Part shown: piece after piece, positions 1 through 5,554 of the stretch | How positions within the stretch are numbered: the first letter of the stretch is position 1 | Layout: every line of letters starts with the position of its first letter | Assembly: GCA_964570825.1 (NCBI GenBank) | Contig: CAZMZJ010000036.1 | Location: 1 to 6,144 of the forward strand | Source: UMGS1002 sp964570825 | GTDB taxonomy: Bacteria > Bacillota > Clostridia > Oscillospirales > CAG-272 | Length of the DNA: 6,144 bases | Direction: 5' to 3' | Made by a program: the position numbers and the translations under genes | The notes under the pieces: generated by a model | Told to the model about the DNA's origin: nothing | The model's database searches: none | Seen by the model: only the letters and a program-made list of their open reading frames with translations

Positions 1-4
1 AGCG

Positions 5-14
5 GATCTCCTTT
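5..14 (-). promoter_or_regulatory. Ribosome binding site of a leftward gene starting just off the left edge
   Basis: On the minus strand this reads AAAGGAGATC, an almost ideal match to the anti-Shine-Dalgarno end of 16S rRNA. Seven bases remain between AAAGGAG and the window edge, so a start codon at or just beyond the edge would have normal spacing. The gene itself is not visible and its product cannot be named. The matching promoter lies at 42-70. Confidence 0.7.
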
Positions 15-41
15 CGAAAAATATCTATTTTTTACTTAATC

Positions 42-70
42 AGTATAACAATTGTGGGTTCATTTGTCAA
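42..70 (-). promoter_or_regulatory. Strong leftward sigma-A promoter
   Basis: On the minus strand the -35 is TTGACA (70 to 65), the spacer is exactly 17 bp, and the -10 is TATACT (47 to 42), with a TGn extended -10 immediately upstream. Transcription would start near 35 and give a leader of about 35 nt containing the ribosome binding site at 5-14. The promoter and ribosome binding site support each other and indicate an expressed gene off the left edge. Confidence 0.75.
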
Positions 71-134
71 TATACTTTTTGATATATTGCATAATATTTT
101 CAGCGCCGTATCCCATATTATGTTTAATTTTACA

Positions 135-163
135 TGGTTTATTGTCTGAGGATAAGGTATAAT
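135..163 (+). promoter_or_regulatory. Possible rightward promoter, perfect -10 with weak -35
   Basis: A perfect TATAAT lies at 158-163. Seventeen bases upstream the -35 position reads TGGTTT (135-140), a poor match. If active, it would start transcription near 170 and read through the mini-ORF at 264 and the hairpin region 312-385. It is plausible in AT-rich DNA but not secure. Confidence 0.3.
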
Positions 164-263
164 AAATTTTGTAAATTCAAAAAGTGGGCACAAAGATAGA
201 CATGTTCGAAAACTCCGGTGGAATGAAAGTCGCTATGACAAACATTCAAAAGGAGTTTAGAAT

Positions 264-293
264 ATGTCCCAGTACAGAGAGAAGGCATGTTAA
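264..293 (+). CDS. Nine-codon mini-ORF (MSQYREKAC) with strong ribosome binding site
   Basis: ATG at 264 is preceded by AAAAGGAG (248-255) at an 8-nt spacing, as good as any ribosome binding site in the window. The frame encodes MSQYREKAC and stops with TAA at 291-293. The stop falls where the hairpin-rich repeat begins (about 289 onward). The peptide is not recognised. Two readings are possible: the first codons of a gene interrupted when repeat sequence joined here, or a genuine short leader peptide ahead of the hairpin at 312-337. No rightward gene follows, which favours the first reading. A longer overlapping frame (184-429) runs straight through the hairpins and is probably spurious. Confidence 0.25.
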   Translation: MSQYREKAC

Positions 294-410
294 ATTTTTT
301 GCCGCTGAAGCAGCATCTGCCGCCGTCGGCAGATGCTCTTGGGTTGACAAGCGTAGCGTAGCCGCTCAATCGCCGGTTTCCGGCGCATATTTTAATTCTG
401 TCAGAATTGA
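289..410 (+). repeat. Hairpin-rich intergenic repeat, copy C (divergent)
   Basis: This GC-rich block in AT-rich DNA contains three perfect palindromes in a row: an 11-bp stem 312-322/327-337 with loop CCGT, a 6-bp stem 371-376/380-385 with a TTT loop, and a 7-bp stem 394-400/402-408 with a one-base centre. None is followed by a T run, so these are not ordinary terminators. The order of elements (GCAGCA, CCGCC-type hairpin, CTTG, TTGAC, CGTAGCG, CCGG hairpin, AATTTCC) parallels the copy at 5463-5660 read in reverse. The similarity is patchy, so membership in one family is an inference. Confidence 0.4.
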
Positions 411-421
411 ATTTCCGGAAA

Positions 422-446
422 ATACTTGACGTTACCATACTTGACG
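422..446. repeat. 10-bp direct repeat ATACTTGACG, period 15
   Basis: ATACTTGACG occurs at 422-431 and again at 437-446, each followed by a similar GTTACC or GGTAC. The spacing of about one and a half helical turns could suit paired protein sites, and each contains a TTGACG -35-like core. No convincing -10 follows. The function is unknown. Confidence 0.35.
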
Positions 447-505
447 GTACATTCATGTATTCAGTATCTTAAAATCATCAGTAACAATTTATTGAAAACA
501 AGAAT

Positions 506-539
506 AAGCCGCATGATTAAAAATCAGATCATGCGGCTT
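506..539 (-). terminator. Stem-loop terminator, probably for the cyclic-di-GMP gene
   Basis: Perfect 12-bp arms AAGCCGCATGAT (506-517) and ATCATGCGGCTT (528-539) enclose a 10-base loop. Read leftward, the stem is followed by a T-rich stretch (ATTCTTGTTTTC in DNA sense), which suits the minus-strand gene ending at 780. Read rightward, it is followed only by TTTATAT, so bidirectional action is possible but weaker. The distance from the stop codon at 780 is about 240 bp, long for a dedicated terminator. Confidence 0.6.
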
Positions 540-553
540 TATATACAATTGTT

Positions 554-706
554 TTAATATTGTTGTTTATTAACTTCTGTTAAAGTATTATTATCATCAA
601 AAAGTTCATCAGAGCATTTATAATTACTCAAAGAAATGATACTTATCTTGAACTGTGTAAGGATAGCTTTATTACTCCGGATGTCAGCATCGCTTCGTAA
701 TGATAG
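554..706 (-). other. Gene-less spacer with a start-less 50-codon open frame
   Basis: The stretch 540-779 holds no supported gene. The only notable open frame on the minus strand runs from the stop at 707-709 to TAA at 554-556, about 50 codons, ending in ...TLTEVNKQQY. It has no ATG and no ribosome binding site. Its composition looks protein-like, so it may be the tail of a decayed gene, but random AT-rich sequence is an equally good explanation. A small 6-bp hairpin (720-725/728-733) sits between this frame and the stop of the gene at 780. Confidence 0.15.
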
Positions 707-779
707 TTATAAATATACCCGGTTATCTAACCGCTCGCAGAATCGGCTGCGCAAAAATACCGAAATAATATTCTCTGCG

Positions 780-2504
780 TTAATTATCTTTTTTAACCGA
801 TTCGTTTAAAACATTTTTAACAAAAATATCGGCAATATCCGGATCAAATTGAGTACCCTTATTGGTCAGGATCTCTTCAATAGCCATATCGGTGGTCAGT
901 GCTTTTCTGTAAGCACGATCCTGTGTCATGGCGTCATATGAGTCTACAACAGCAATAATTCGGGAAATCAATGGAATATCAGTTCCGGATAAGCCGAGCG
1001 GGTATCCGCTGCCATCCCAACGTTCATGGTGGCAAAGGATGTATTCGGCAATGTGGCTAAGCCCTGAGGTAGACTTTGCAATCCTAAAACCAACTTCAGG
1101 GTGCTTTTTTATCTCCCGCCACTCTTCATCACTGAGCTTGCCCGGCTTGGTAAGTATATTTTTGTCGATACTGATCTTACCGATATCATGCAGCATTGCA
1201 ACAAGCTCCAGCTCATCAAGCGACTTTTCGGAAAGCCCCATTTCTTTTCCAAGCTTTTTTGACAGCCTTACCAGCCTCTCTGCATGTTCTTCGGTCTCAT
1301 TGCTTTTTTCAAGCATTGTCGTTTTTATGTAAGACAAATAATCGTTGTGTATGCTTCTTTGCTCCAGGAGTTTTCGCCTGTACATCCAGTCTTCTGCCAA
1401 AATTATTATCTTATCTAAAGGCTCTTCAGGTTTGCTTTTCGTCGCATATCCCAGCGCGATGTCAATATAGACCTCATTATTATCTTCAAGCCGTTTTTGA
1501 TTGCATAAATCCCGAATCTTATCCGCAACATCTTTTACTACCTGTCCGTCGGCACGTGGCATAAGAATGGAAAATTCATCTCCTCCGGTTCTTGCGACTA
1601 CATCGCCTTCCCGGACACATTGCTTCAATATGTCCGCAATATCCCGAAGCATTATATCCCCTCTCACATGTCCAAAGGTATCATTTATCAGCTTCATTCC
1701 GTTGACATCTCCGATTATTACAGAGAGAGGAAGCTGCTCTGGACAATCAAGAACACTGCGTACTTCGTCAAAATAAGTGCGGTTGTAAATTCCGGTTATA
1801 TTGTCATAATAACTGATATATTTTATTTTTTCTTCTCTTTTTTTACGTTCGGTTATGTCCCGGCTGATTCCGATCAATCCGATTAAATTTCCATCGAAAT
1901 CGTAATAAGGTGTCTTCAATGTTTCAAGAATAACTTCTTTCCCATCCGGATATGTGACTTTTTCCTCATTTTTTCTAAAAGCCTTTTCGCCAAGCATTTT
2001 TTTATCCATGTTTATAAAAAGTTCGGCTACATTTGCAGAAAAGAGTTCATTATCCGTGTGGCCGATGATATCCTGCTCCGCTTTTCCGGCATATACTTCA
2101 AATGCTGAATTGCAGCCTAAATATACACCGTTTATGTCTTTATAAAATATCAAATCAGGGACCGAATCTATCAAAGATTTCAAAAGTGCCTGTTTTTTTC
2201 TATAATCTTGATAAAGCTCTATATATTGTGCGTTTGATTTTTTGAGTTCTTCATTGGTTTTTCTCAGCGCTTCCTTCCTGTCAAATATCTCCTTCAGCGT
2301 TGGATATGTAAGACTGTAAAATAATACGGAGGTAAGAAGCACATAAAAAATCCCCTTAGCTATGGAATAGAAAAGCGCTTGAGTTTGCCCGGGAAAGTTA
2401 ACCTGCACTATATTATCGGTAAATAATATCCAAGCACAGCCTAAAATAAAATAAATGATGGTAATTATTAGTGTCTTGTTTCGCGCATTAGAATTTTTCA
2501 TCAT
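780..2504 (-). CDS. Membrane PAS-GGDEF-HD-GYP protein, cyclic-di-GMP turnover
   Basis: This is a 574-aa inner-membrane signalling protein predicted to make and/or break cyclic-di-GMP. Two hydrophobic segments (about 11-29 and 44-66) flank a short external loop; a charged helix or coiled coil follows (about 71-110), then a PAS domain (about 106-220, ending in the typical GISRDITERK). The GGDEF domain (about 228-390) has an intact GGDEF at 307-311 and an I-site RxxD (R298-D301) exactly five residues upstream, indicating product feedback. The HD-GYP domain (about 395-570) has H407, HDIGK (439-443), HHE (492-494) and DGSGYP (497-502), all as in active phosphodiesterases. ATG at 2504 is followed by a second ATG; GGGGAAGG precedes the first by about 10 nt. 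The gene appears monocistronic. Net direction of activity cannot be told from sequence. Confidence 0.93.
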   Translation of the reverse strand: MMKNSNARNKTLIITIIYFILGCAWILFTDNIVQVNFPGQTQALFYSIAKGIFYVLLTSVLFYSLTYPTLKEIFDRKEALRKTNEELKKSNAQYIELYQDYRKKQALLKSLIDSVPDLIFYKDINGVYLGCNSAFEVYAGKAEQDIIGHTDNELFSANVAELFINMDKKMLGEKAFRKNEEKVTYPDGKEVILETLKTPYYDFDGNLIGLIGISRDITERKKREEKIKYISYYDNITGIYNRTYFDEVRSVLDCPEQLPLSVIIGDVNGMKLINDTFGHVRGDIMLRDIADILKQCVREGDVVARTGGDEFSILMPRADGQVVKDVADKIRDLCNQKRLEDNNEVYIDIALGYATKSKPEEPLDKIIILAEDWMYRRKLLEQRSIHNDYLSYIKTTMLEKSNETEEHAERLVRLSKKLGKEMGLSEKSLDELELVAMLHDIGKISIDKNILTKPGKLSDEEWREIKKHPEVGFRIAKSTSGLSHIAEYILCHHERWDGSGYPLGLSGTDIPLISRIIAVVDSYDAMTQDRAYRKALTTDMAIEEILTNKGTQFDPDIADIFVKNVLNESVKKDN

Positions 2505-2598
2505 AGCTAATGTACCTTCCCCTTTTTAATTTGTCATTAATTCATCAATCACCAACCTTGACAGACATAAGTTAACTGAGTAAATATTCATTAAATAT

Positions 2599-2627
2599 AT
2601 TTTACAACATTTCAGTTAAAAAGTCAC
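2599..2627 (-). promoter_or_regulatory. Likely promoter of the GGDEF/HD-GYP gene
   Basis: On the minus strand, GTGACT (2627 to 2622) and TAAAAT (2604 to 2599) are separated by 17 bp. The predicted start near 2592 gives a leader of about 90 nt before the ATG at 2504. The leader shows no recognisable riboswitch; I looked for cyclic-di-GMP (GEMM) consensus blocks and found none. Confidence 0.5.
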
Positions 2628-2747
2628 GAACAAAATGTTATTTTCGACAATATTTTTATATATCGCCAATTTCGTAAAAAATAAAAAACACTTGATTGTT
2701 ACATTGCAAGAGAGACATGATAAACACAAAGGCTGACGGTAAAAGTA

Positions 2748-2819
2748 AATAATGCCCGTGGCTTTATCCTTTCCGGCCTTAATTTAGGCAGTAATAAAGA
2801 TAAACCACGGGCTATTATT
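2748..2819. terminator. Long bulged stem-loop, possible terminator between two leftward genes
   Basis: Arms GCCCGTGG-C-TTTATC (2754-2768) and GATAAACCACGGGC (2799-2812) pair over 14 bp with a single bulged C. Six more A/T pairs extend the stem outward (2748-2753/2814-2819) across a bulged T at 2813. Inside, GCCT/AGGC (2776-2779/2786-2789) makes a second small hairpin. It lies between the AraC-type gene and the promoter of the next leftward gene, so it may stop leftward transcripts, but flanking T runs are poor on both strands. Confidence 0.45.
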
Positions 2820-2881
2820 ATATAAATTGGCCGTGTTCAGAATTTTCTGTAAGACCCGCATTCTGCGATACAGATTAACGT

Positions 2882-2955
2882 ATATTTTAGATTCTCGGAG
2901 CCCGAGGCAGTGGCACCCGCCACCGCCTGCGGCGGCGCGAAGCGTCCTTGACGGG
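2882..2955 (+). repeat. Dispersed GC-rich repeat, copy A
   Basis: This copy matches the reverse complement of 5555-5627. Shared blocks in order are ATATTT, AGATTCTC, GAGCC, GAGGCA, CCGCC followed by a GGCGG hairpin arm, and CTTGAC. In the first 28 bases only a few positions differ. The hairpin here is CCGCC (2923-2927), loop TGC, GGCGG (2931-2935). It abuts the transposase stub that reads leftward from 3035. No coding function is evident. See the finding on this repeat. Confidence 0.6.
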
Positions 2956-2959
2956 TTGT

Positions 2960-3035
2960 TGTGAAAATGCTACAGATCCTCGATTCATACTATCCGGTAC
3001 TGCTTTTGCGCTTCTTTTTCTTTCTTCCGATACAT
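2960..3035 (-). pseudogene. 5' stub of a decayed transposase-like gene
   Basis: From ATG at 3035 the minus strand encodes MYRKKEKEAQKQYRIV and then TGA (2985-2987). Reading on in frame gives IEDL and a TAG (2970-2972). The pattern of a short basic start, then QY(R)IV and a IEDL-like motif, resembles the N-terminus of IS1182-type DDE transposases, in which a VP.DHLLR motif normally follows. That comparison is from memory of the family and is tentative. GAGGTG lies 8 nt upstream of the ATG. The similarity stops near 2960, where repeat copy A begins, so the rest of the gene has been lost. Confidence 0.35.
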
Positions 3036-3038
3036 ATT

Positions 3039-3086
3039 TCAAACACCTCGCTATATGGTTATTATACCGTATAACAAGGTGTTTGA
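3039..3086. repeat. 20-bp stem-loop ahead of the transposase stub
   Basis: Arms 3039-3058 and 3067-3086 pair with an 8-base loop; the outer 10 bp (TCAAACACCT) are perfect. Two of the three non-Watson-Crick positions become G-U pairs only in minus-strand RNA, which suggests the leftward RNA is the selected form. The stem buries the GAGG ribosome binding site of the stub. Several insertion sequences use such a hairpin to block transposase translation from read-through transcripts; applying that here is inference. It also lies 65 bp beyond the AraC-type stop codon, but no T run follows it. Confidence 0.55.
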
Positions 3087-3150
3087 GTATTGCTTTTGGT
3101 CTACAGTATGTGCACCTATTTTTTTTCGATAAATGCTTTAATTGTTTATC

Positions 3151-4029
3151 TTACTTTTTCTCGTTTACCGCAATCCAGATTTCGCATGAATAGTCGGGGT
3201 TCTGCGTGTCAGCGGAGGGATAAACCTCAAGCTCTATGCCGTTTCCGTACTCATACTTGGTACTCTGCGGGAAAAACTCAGTGCAAATTCTTTTATAAGT
3301 GTCTTTAAACGCATCAGGCATTTTGCCCCTGCACTGGAATACTGCATAGGTATGTGTAGGAATATCAATGATTTCAAATCCCTTATCCGTAACAGGAACG
3401 CCATTATATTCAGCGCCGATACCATAAGGGAAGCCCGAATCAGCCATTTCACCCGAGAAGCAGATGCCGAGGATGCCGAGAAGATTATCGAACTTAGCAT
3501 ACTTACAGAGCGCTTCAATTGAGCCGTTCCGACTGCACTCGGCCCAGAATGCTGAGATATCTGACGTTGCAGTATCACCTTGCGGTTTGTTAACCCGTTT
3601 CTTTTTACAAATTACCTTAAATGCCTCTTTGACTTCGATCCTGTAATCCATTGTGTTTCCTCCCGATAAAATTAATTTTACGGAAAGGCGTGAAAAAGAT
3701 TTTACATTTCCTCCCCGCCTTACATCGGTCGGAGTAATCCCGTGAAACCGCGTAAAGGCTCGGGTGAAACTTTCGGGGGTATCATATCCATACTTCAGCG
3801 CAATATCAATCACTTTTTCATCAGTATGGATCAGTTCTTCGGCAGCCAGAGCAAGACGGCGCATACGGATATAATCTCCGAGTGTAAATCCGCAAAGCAT
3901 ACTGAACATTCTCTGAAAATGAAATGACGACGAATATGCCTGTTTCGCAACCATTTCAAAGTCAATGGTTTCGGTCAAATGCGCCTCGGTGTAATCAAGC
4001 GCTGACTGTATTCCAGTTATCCAATCCAT
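3151..4029 (-). CDS. AraC-family regulator with GyrI-like effector-binding domain
   Basis: This is a 292-aa cytoplasmic transcription regulator. Residues 1-107 form the AraC DNA-binding domain with both helix-turn-helix units: about 24-47 (MVAKQAYSSSFHFQRMF) and about 72-104 (IDIALKYGYDTPESFTRAF, then GITPTDVR). Residues about 126-290 match the GyrI-like/AraC effector-binding fold (as in Rob or BmrR-type ligand domains), with the IPTHTYAVFQCRGKM strand, a Y-rich helix and the ELEVYP segment whose Glu often contacts cationic ligands. Members of this architecture commonly sense drugs or small amphipathic molecules; the ligand here is unknown. ATG at 4029 has AAGGAG (4043 to 4038) at 8 nt. The next gene leftward is 650 bp away, so it appears monocistronic. 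An IS3 element lies about 128 bp upstream and may have changed its promoter. Confidence 0.92.
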   Translation of the reverse strand: MDWITGIQSALDYTEAHLTETIDFEMVAKQAYSSSFHFQRMFSMLCGFTLGDYIRMRRLALAAEELIHTDEKVIDIALKYGYDTPESFTRAFTRFHGITPTDVRRGGNVKSFSRLSVKLILSGGNTMDYRIEVKEAFKVICKKKRVNKPQGDTATSDISAFWAECSRNGSIEALCKYAKFDNLLGILGICFSGEMADSGFPYGIGAEYNGVPVTDKGFEIIDIPTHTYAVFQCRGKMPDAFKDTYKRICTEFFPQSTKYEYGNGIELEVYPSADTQNPDYSCEIWIAVNEKK

Positions 4030-4128
4030 TTCACAAGCTCCTTCCGTATGCCACCATTATATCGGTTTCAGAGTCTTTCTTCCTGACTTTTAATGCGTTC
4101 CAATGTCAATTTTATCCACGAACAATTA

Positions 4129-4157
4129 ATTATATCATAAAATTGCGAAGTATTCTA
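4129..4157 (-). promoter_or_regulatory. Possible promoter of the AraC-type gene, abutting the IS end
   Basis: On the minus strand a perfect TATAAT (4134 to 4129) lies 17 bp from TAGAAT (4157 to 4152), a weak -35 that directly touches the proposed IS left end. The start would be near 4122, giving a leader of about 93 nt. A second TATAAT at 4061-4056 lacks a -35. TTGACA at 4109-4104 lacks a -10. Which is used cannot be decided from sequence. Confidence 0.35.
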
Positions 4158-4171
4158 TGGTCTACTATAAT
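4143..4171 (+). promoter_or_regulatory. Promoter of the IS3 transposase, spanning the IS boundary
   Basis: TTGCGA (4143-4148), a 17-bp spacer and a perfect TATAAT (4166-4171) form a good rightward promoter. If the IS begins at 4158, the -10 lies inside the left end and the -35 in flanking DNA. In IS3-family elements a left-end -10 is known to pair with a -35 in the right end when the circular intermediate forms, so the -10 placement fits the family. Confidence 0.5.
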
Positions 4172-4229
4172 TTTCATTGACTTCTGAAATAGGTGGAAGT
4201 AAAATAAAACCGCAAAGGAGTCGAAAGAA

Positions 4230-4526
4230 ATGGGGAACAAAACGGCGTATGACAGGAGCTTCAAGGAAGAAGCGGTGAAAATGGCCATGGAAACAAGCGT
4301 GAGCAAAGCGGCGCGGAATCTGGGGATACCGGAGAACACACTCCGCAACTGGGTAAAACGGTCAATCGAACGGCCGGACAATCCGTTTATCGGCAGCGGG
4401 CACAAATATATGTCGCCTCATGACGCCGAGAAGGCAGCCTTGCTGAAGGAATGCCGGGAATTGAAACGCGCCAATGAAATATTGAGGGAGGCGCTCGGTT
4501 TTTTCGCAAAGAGCCAAAAGAAGTAG
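4230..4526 (+). CDS. IS3-family transposase OrfA
   Basis: This 98-aa protein recognises the IS ends and is the N-terminal part of the OrfAB transposase. A helix-turn-helix of the HTH_Tnp_1 type spans about 8-48 (FKEEAVKMAM, then SKAARNLGIPENTLRNW). A leucine-zipper-like helix follows with heptad leucines L71, L78 and L85, used by the family for multimerisation. ATG at 4230 is preceded by AAAGGAG (4214-4220) at 9 nt. The frame stops at TAG 4524-4526, overlapping the orfB frame. Length and layout are normal for the family. OrfA alone commonly modulates transposition. Confidence 0.93.
   Translation: MGNKTAYDRSFKEEAVKMAMETSVSKAARNLGIPENTLRNWVKRSIERPDNPFIGSGHKYMSPHDAEKAALLKECRELKRANEILREALGFFAKSQKK
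4484..4505 (+). promoter_or_regulatory. Programmed -1 frameshift signal (slippery site with upstream SD-like element)
   Basis: In the orfA frame the heptamer T-TTT-TTC (4499-4505) is correctly phased for a -1 slip, moving ribosomes into the orfB frame. An internal Shine-Dalgarno-like GAGGGAGG (4484-4491) ends 7 nt upstream, of the kind that stimulates slippage in IS911 and dnaX. A downstream AGCC/GGCT mini-stem near 4527-4540 is weak. The slip would yield a 398-aa OrfAB fusion. Confidence 0.85.
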
Positions 4527-5425
4527 AGCCAGAACGGCTGTACGGATTTGTTCACACACGGCTTTCCGAGTACAAAATATCCGAAAAGTGCAAAGTCTTG
4601 GGCGTTTTCAAGCAAGGCTATTACAAATGGAAGCAGAACATGAACAAGCCGTACAGGCACGCCGAGCTTTTGGTTCAGATAAAGGCCGTGCTTGACGAGG
4701 ATCCCGAAAACAAAGAAAACTACGGCGCAAACCGGGTATACCTGAGGCTTTCTCAGTCGGCATACAACTATACGGGGAGCTACTCGACCGTATATCGCGT
4801 GATGAAAGCAAACAATATGCTGCACAAGCCGAAGAAAAACCCGAACAGCCTGACAAAAGAGGATATAGAGGCGCAGAAGAGCGAGAATTTGATAAAGCAG
4901 GACTTTTCGGCCGATGCTCCCAATACCAAGTGGTTTACGGACATTACCGAAGTGAAATGTGCCGACGGGAAGCTGTATGTTTCTCCGGTTCTGGATTGCT
5001 TCGACGGACAGATCGTGGGTCTGACCATGGACAGTAACATGAAAAAAGAGCTGTGCATCGATGCTTTTGAGCAGGCCTGCAGGCGTCATAACGCCAGAGG
5101 GATGATACTTCATTCCGACAGAGGATCCCAGTATACCAGCCGCAAATTCCGCGAAATTCTTCGGAAATACGGAGCGTCGCAAAGCATGTCCGGCACCGGC
5201 AGGTGCTACGACAACGCAAGGATGGAAAGCTTTTTCGCAACATTGAAGAAGGAAAAGCTGTACAAAATCAAGACCGAGTGGCTGCCGATGGAAACCATCA
5301 AGAGCATTATTTTCCGTTGGATATTCGCTTATTATAACCGAAAAAGGGTTTATACCGGCAATGAGTGCGGCTATCCGCCCTGTGTCAAGAGGCGTATGTA
5401 TTACGCTTCAAGGCAGGCTGCATAA
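4505..5425 (+). CDS. IS3-family transposase OrfB, made as OrfAB by -1 frameshift
   Basis: This is the catalytic DDE recombinase part, about 306 aa after the slip. The frame is open from 4478. Translation very probably enters from orfA at the slippery site; a TTG at 4598 is not a credible start because coding similarity begins earlier (RLYGFVHTRLSEYKISEKCK). An HTH_21-like region precedes the rve integrase core. In fusion numbering, catalytic residues are D238 (KWFTD), D297 (LHSDRGSQYTS) and E333 (DNARMES), with 35 residues between the last two (DD35E) and K340 seven residues after the Glu. The C-terminus YYNRKRVYTGNECGYPP is the usual family ending. No stop or missing residue is evident, so the copy may be active. 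Confidence 0.92.
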   Translation, partial: RKEPKEVEPERLYGFVHTRLSEYKISEKCKVLGVFKQGYYKWKQNMNKPYRHAELLVQIKAVLDEDPENKENYGANRVYLRLSQSAYNYTGSYSTVYRVMKANNMLHKPKKNPNSLTKEDIEAQKSENLIKQDFSADAPNTKWFTDITEVKCADGKLYVSPVLDCFDGQIVGLTMDSNMKKELCIDAFEQACRRHNARGMILHSDRGSQYTSRKFREILRKYGASQSMSGTGRCYDNARMESFFATLKKEKLYKIKTEWLPMETIKSIIFRWIFAYYNRKRVYTGNECGYPPCVKRRMYYASRQAA

Positions 5426-5448
5426 AACTGTCCGCAAATCTTGAGTGC

Positions 5449-5551
5449 GCGATTAAAAGTGCTTGCAAGGCAATGCCGACGGCGAAGGAAACTCAGAAAT
5501 ATCGCAGCCCGCGCCGGTCGCTCGACAGACAATTATAGCACTTTTAACCGC
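5449..5551. repeat. GC-rich block bounded by 15-bp inverted repeats
   Basis: GCGA-TTAAAAGTGCT (5449-5463) and its near-perfect inverse AGCACTTTTAA-CCGC (5537-5551) differ at one position, which would be a G-U pair in minus-strand RNA. They enclose 73 bp of GC-rich DNA containing smaller palindromes such as GCCG-A-CGGC (5475-5483). No T run follows on either side. The block begins almost exactly where the IS3 element is thought to end. It may be a small non-autonomous insertion, a large structured RNA element or part of the adjoining repeat. Confidence 0.5.
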
Positions 5552-5554
5552 TAA

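Larger units (their letters stand above)
4158..5452 (+). mobile_element. IS3-family insertion sequence, boundaries approximate
   Basis: The element carries two overlapping frames (orfA and orfB) in the -1 relation typical of IS3. The left end is placed at TGG (4158) because the sequence starts with TG, lies 72 bp before orfA and contains the -10 box. The right end is uncertain: reverse complement of about 5435-5452 matches the left end at roughly 11 of 18 positions, giving an element of about 1.3 kb, normal for the family. An alternative right end near 5540 shares the block CTATAATT with the left end. No clear 3-4 bp target duplication was found, so either a boundary is wrong or the flanks have been rearranged. 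Confidence 0.75.

Noticed and set aside
184..429. 81-codon plus-strand open frame
   Set aside because: It has no ribosome binding site at its ATG, crosses three perfect hairpins of the repeat block, and overlaps a mini-ORF with a much better start. The reading looks like translated repeat.
139..456. 105-codon minus-strand open frame
   Set aside because: It covers the same hairpin repeat in antisense, has no good ribosome binding site and matches no family I recognise.
2505..2600. Cyclic-di-GMP riboswitch in the leader of the GGDEF/HD-GYP gene
   Set aside because: None of the conserved GEMM blocks is visible, and the leader is short and AT-rich.
2650..2700. Sigma-D (motility) promoter for the cyclic-di-GMP gene
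   Set aside because: A GGCGATAT block resembles the sigma-28 -10, but no TAAA -35 lies at the required distance and a better sigma-A promoter is nearer the gene.
3085..3150. Terminator GATAAA...TTTATC just after the AraC-type stop codon
   Set aside because: The stem is short and AT-only, and in the leftward direction it is followed by A bases, not T bases; the T run lies on the wrong side.
2948..3308. Plus-strand open frames over the spacer and the end of the AraC-type gene
   Set aside because: They are antisense shadows of the stem-loop, the transposase stub and the real minus-strand gene.
4418..5243. Long minus-strand open frames opposite orfB, up to 254 codons
   Set aside because: They mirror the well-supported IS3 transposase frame and contain no recognisable domain.
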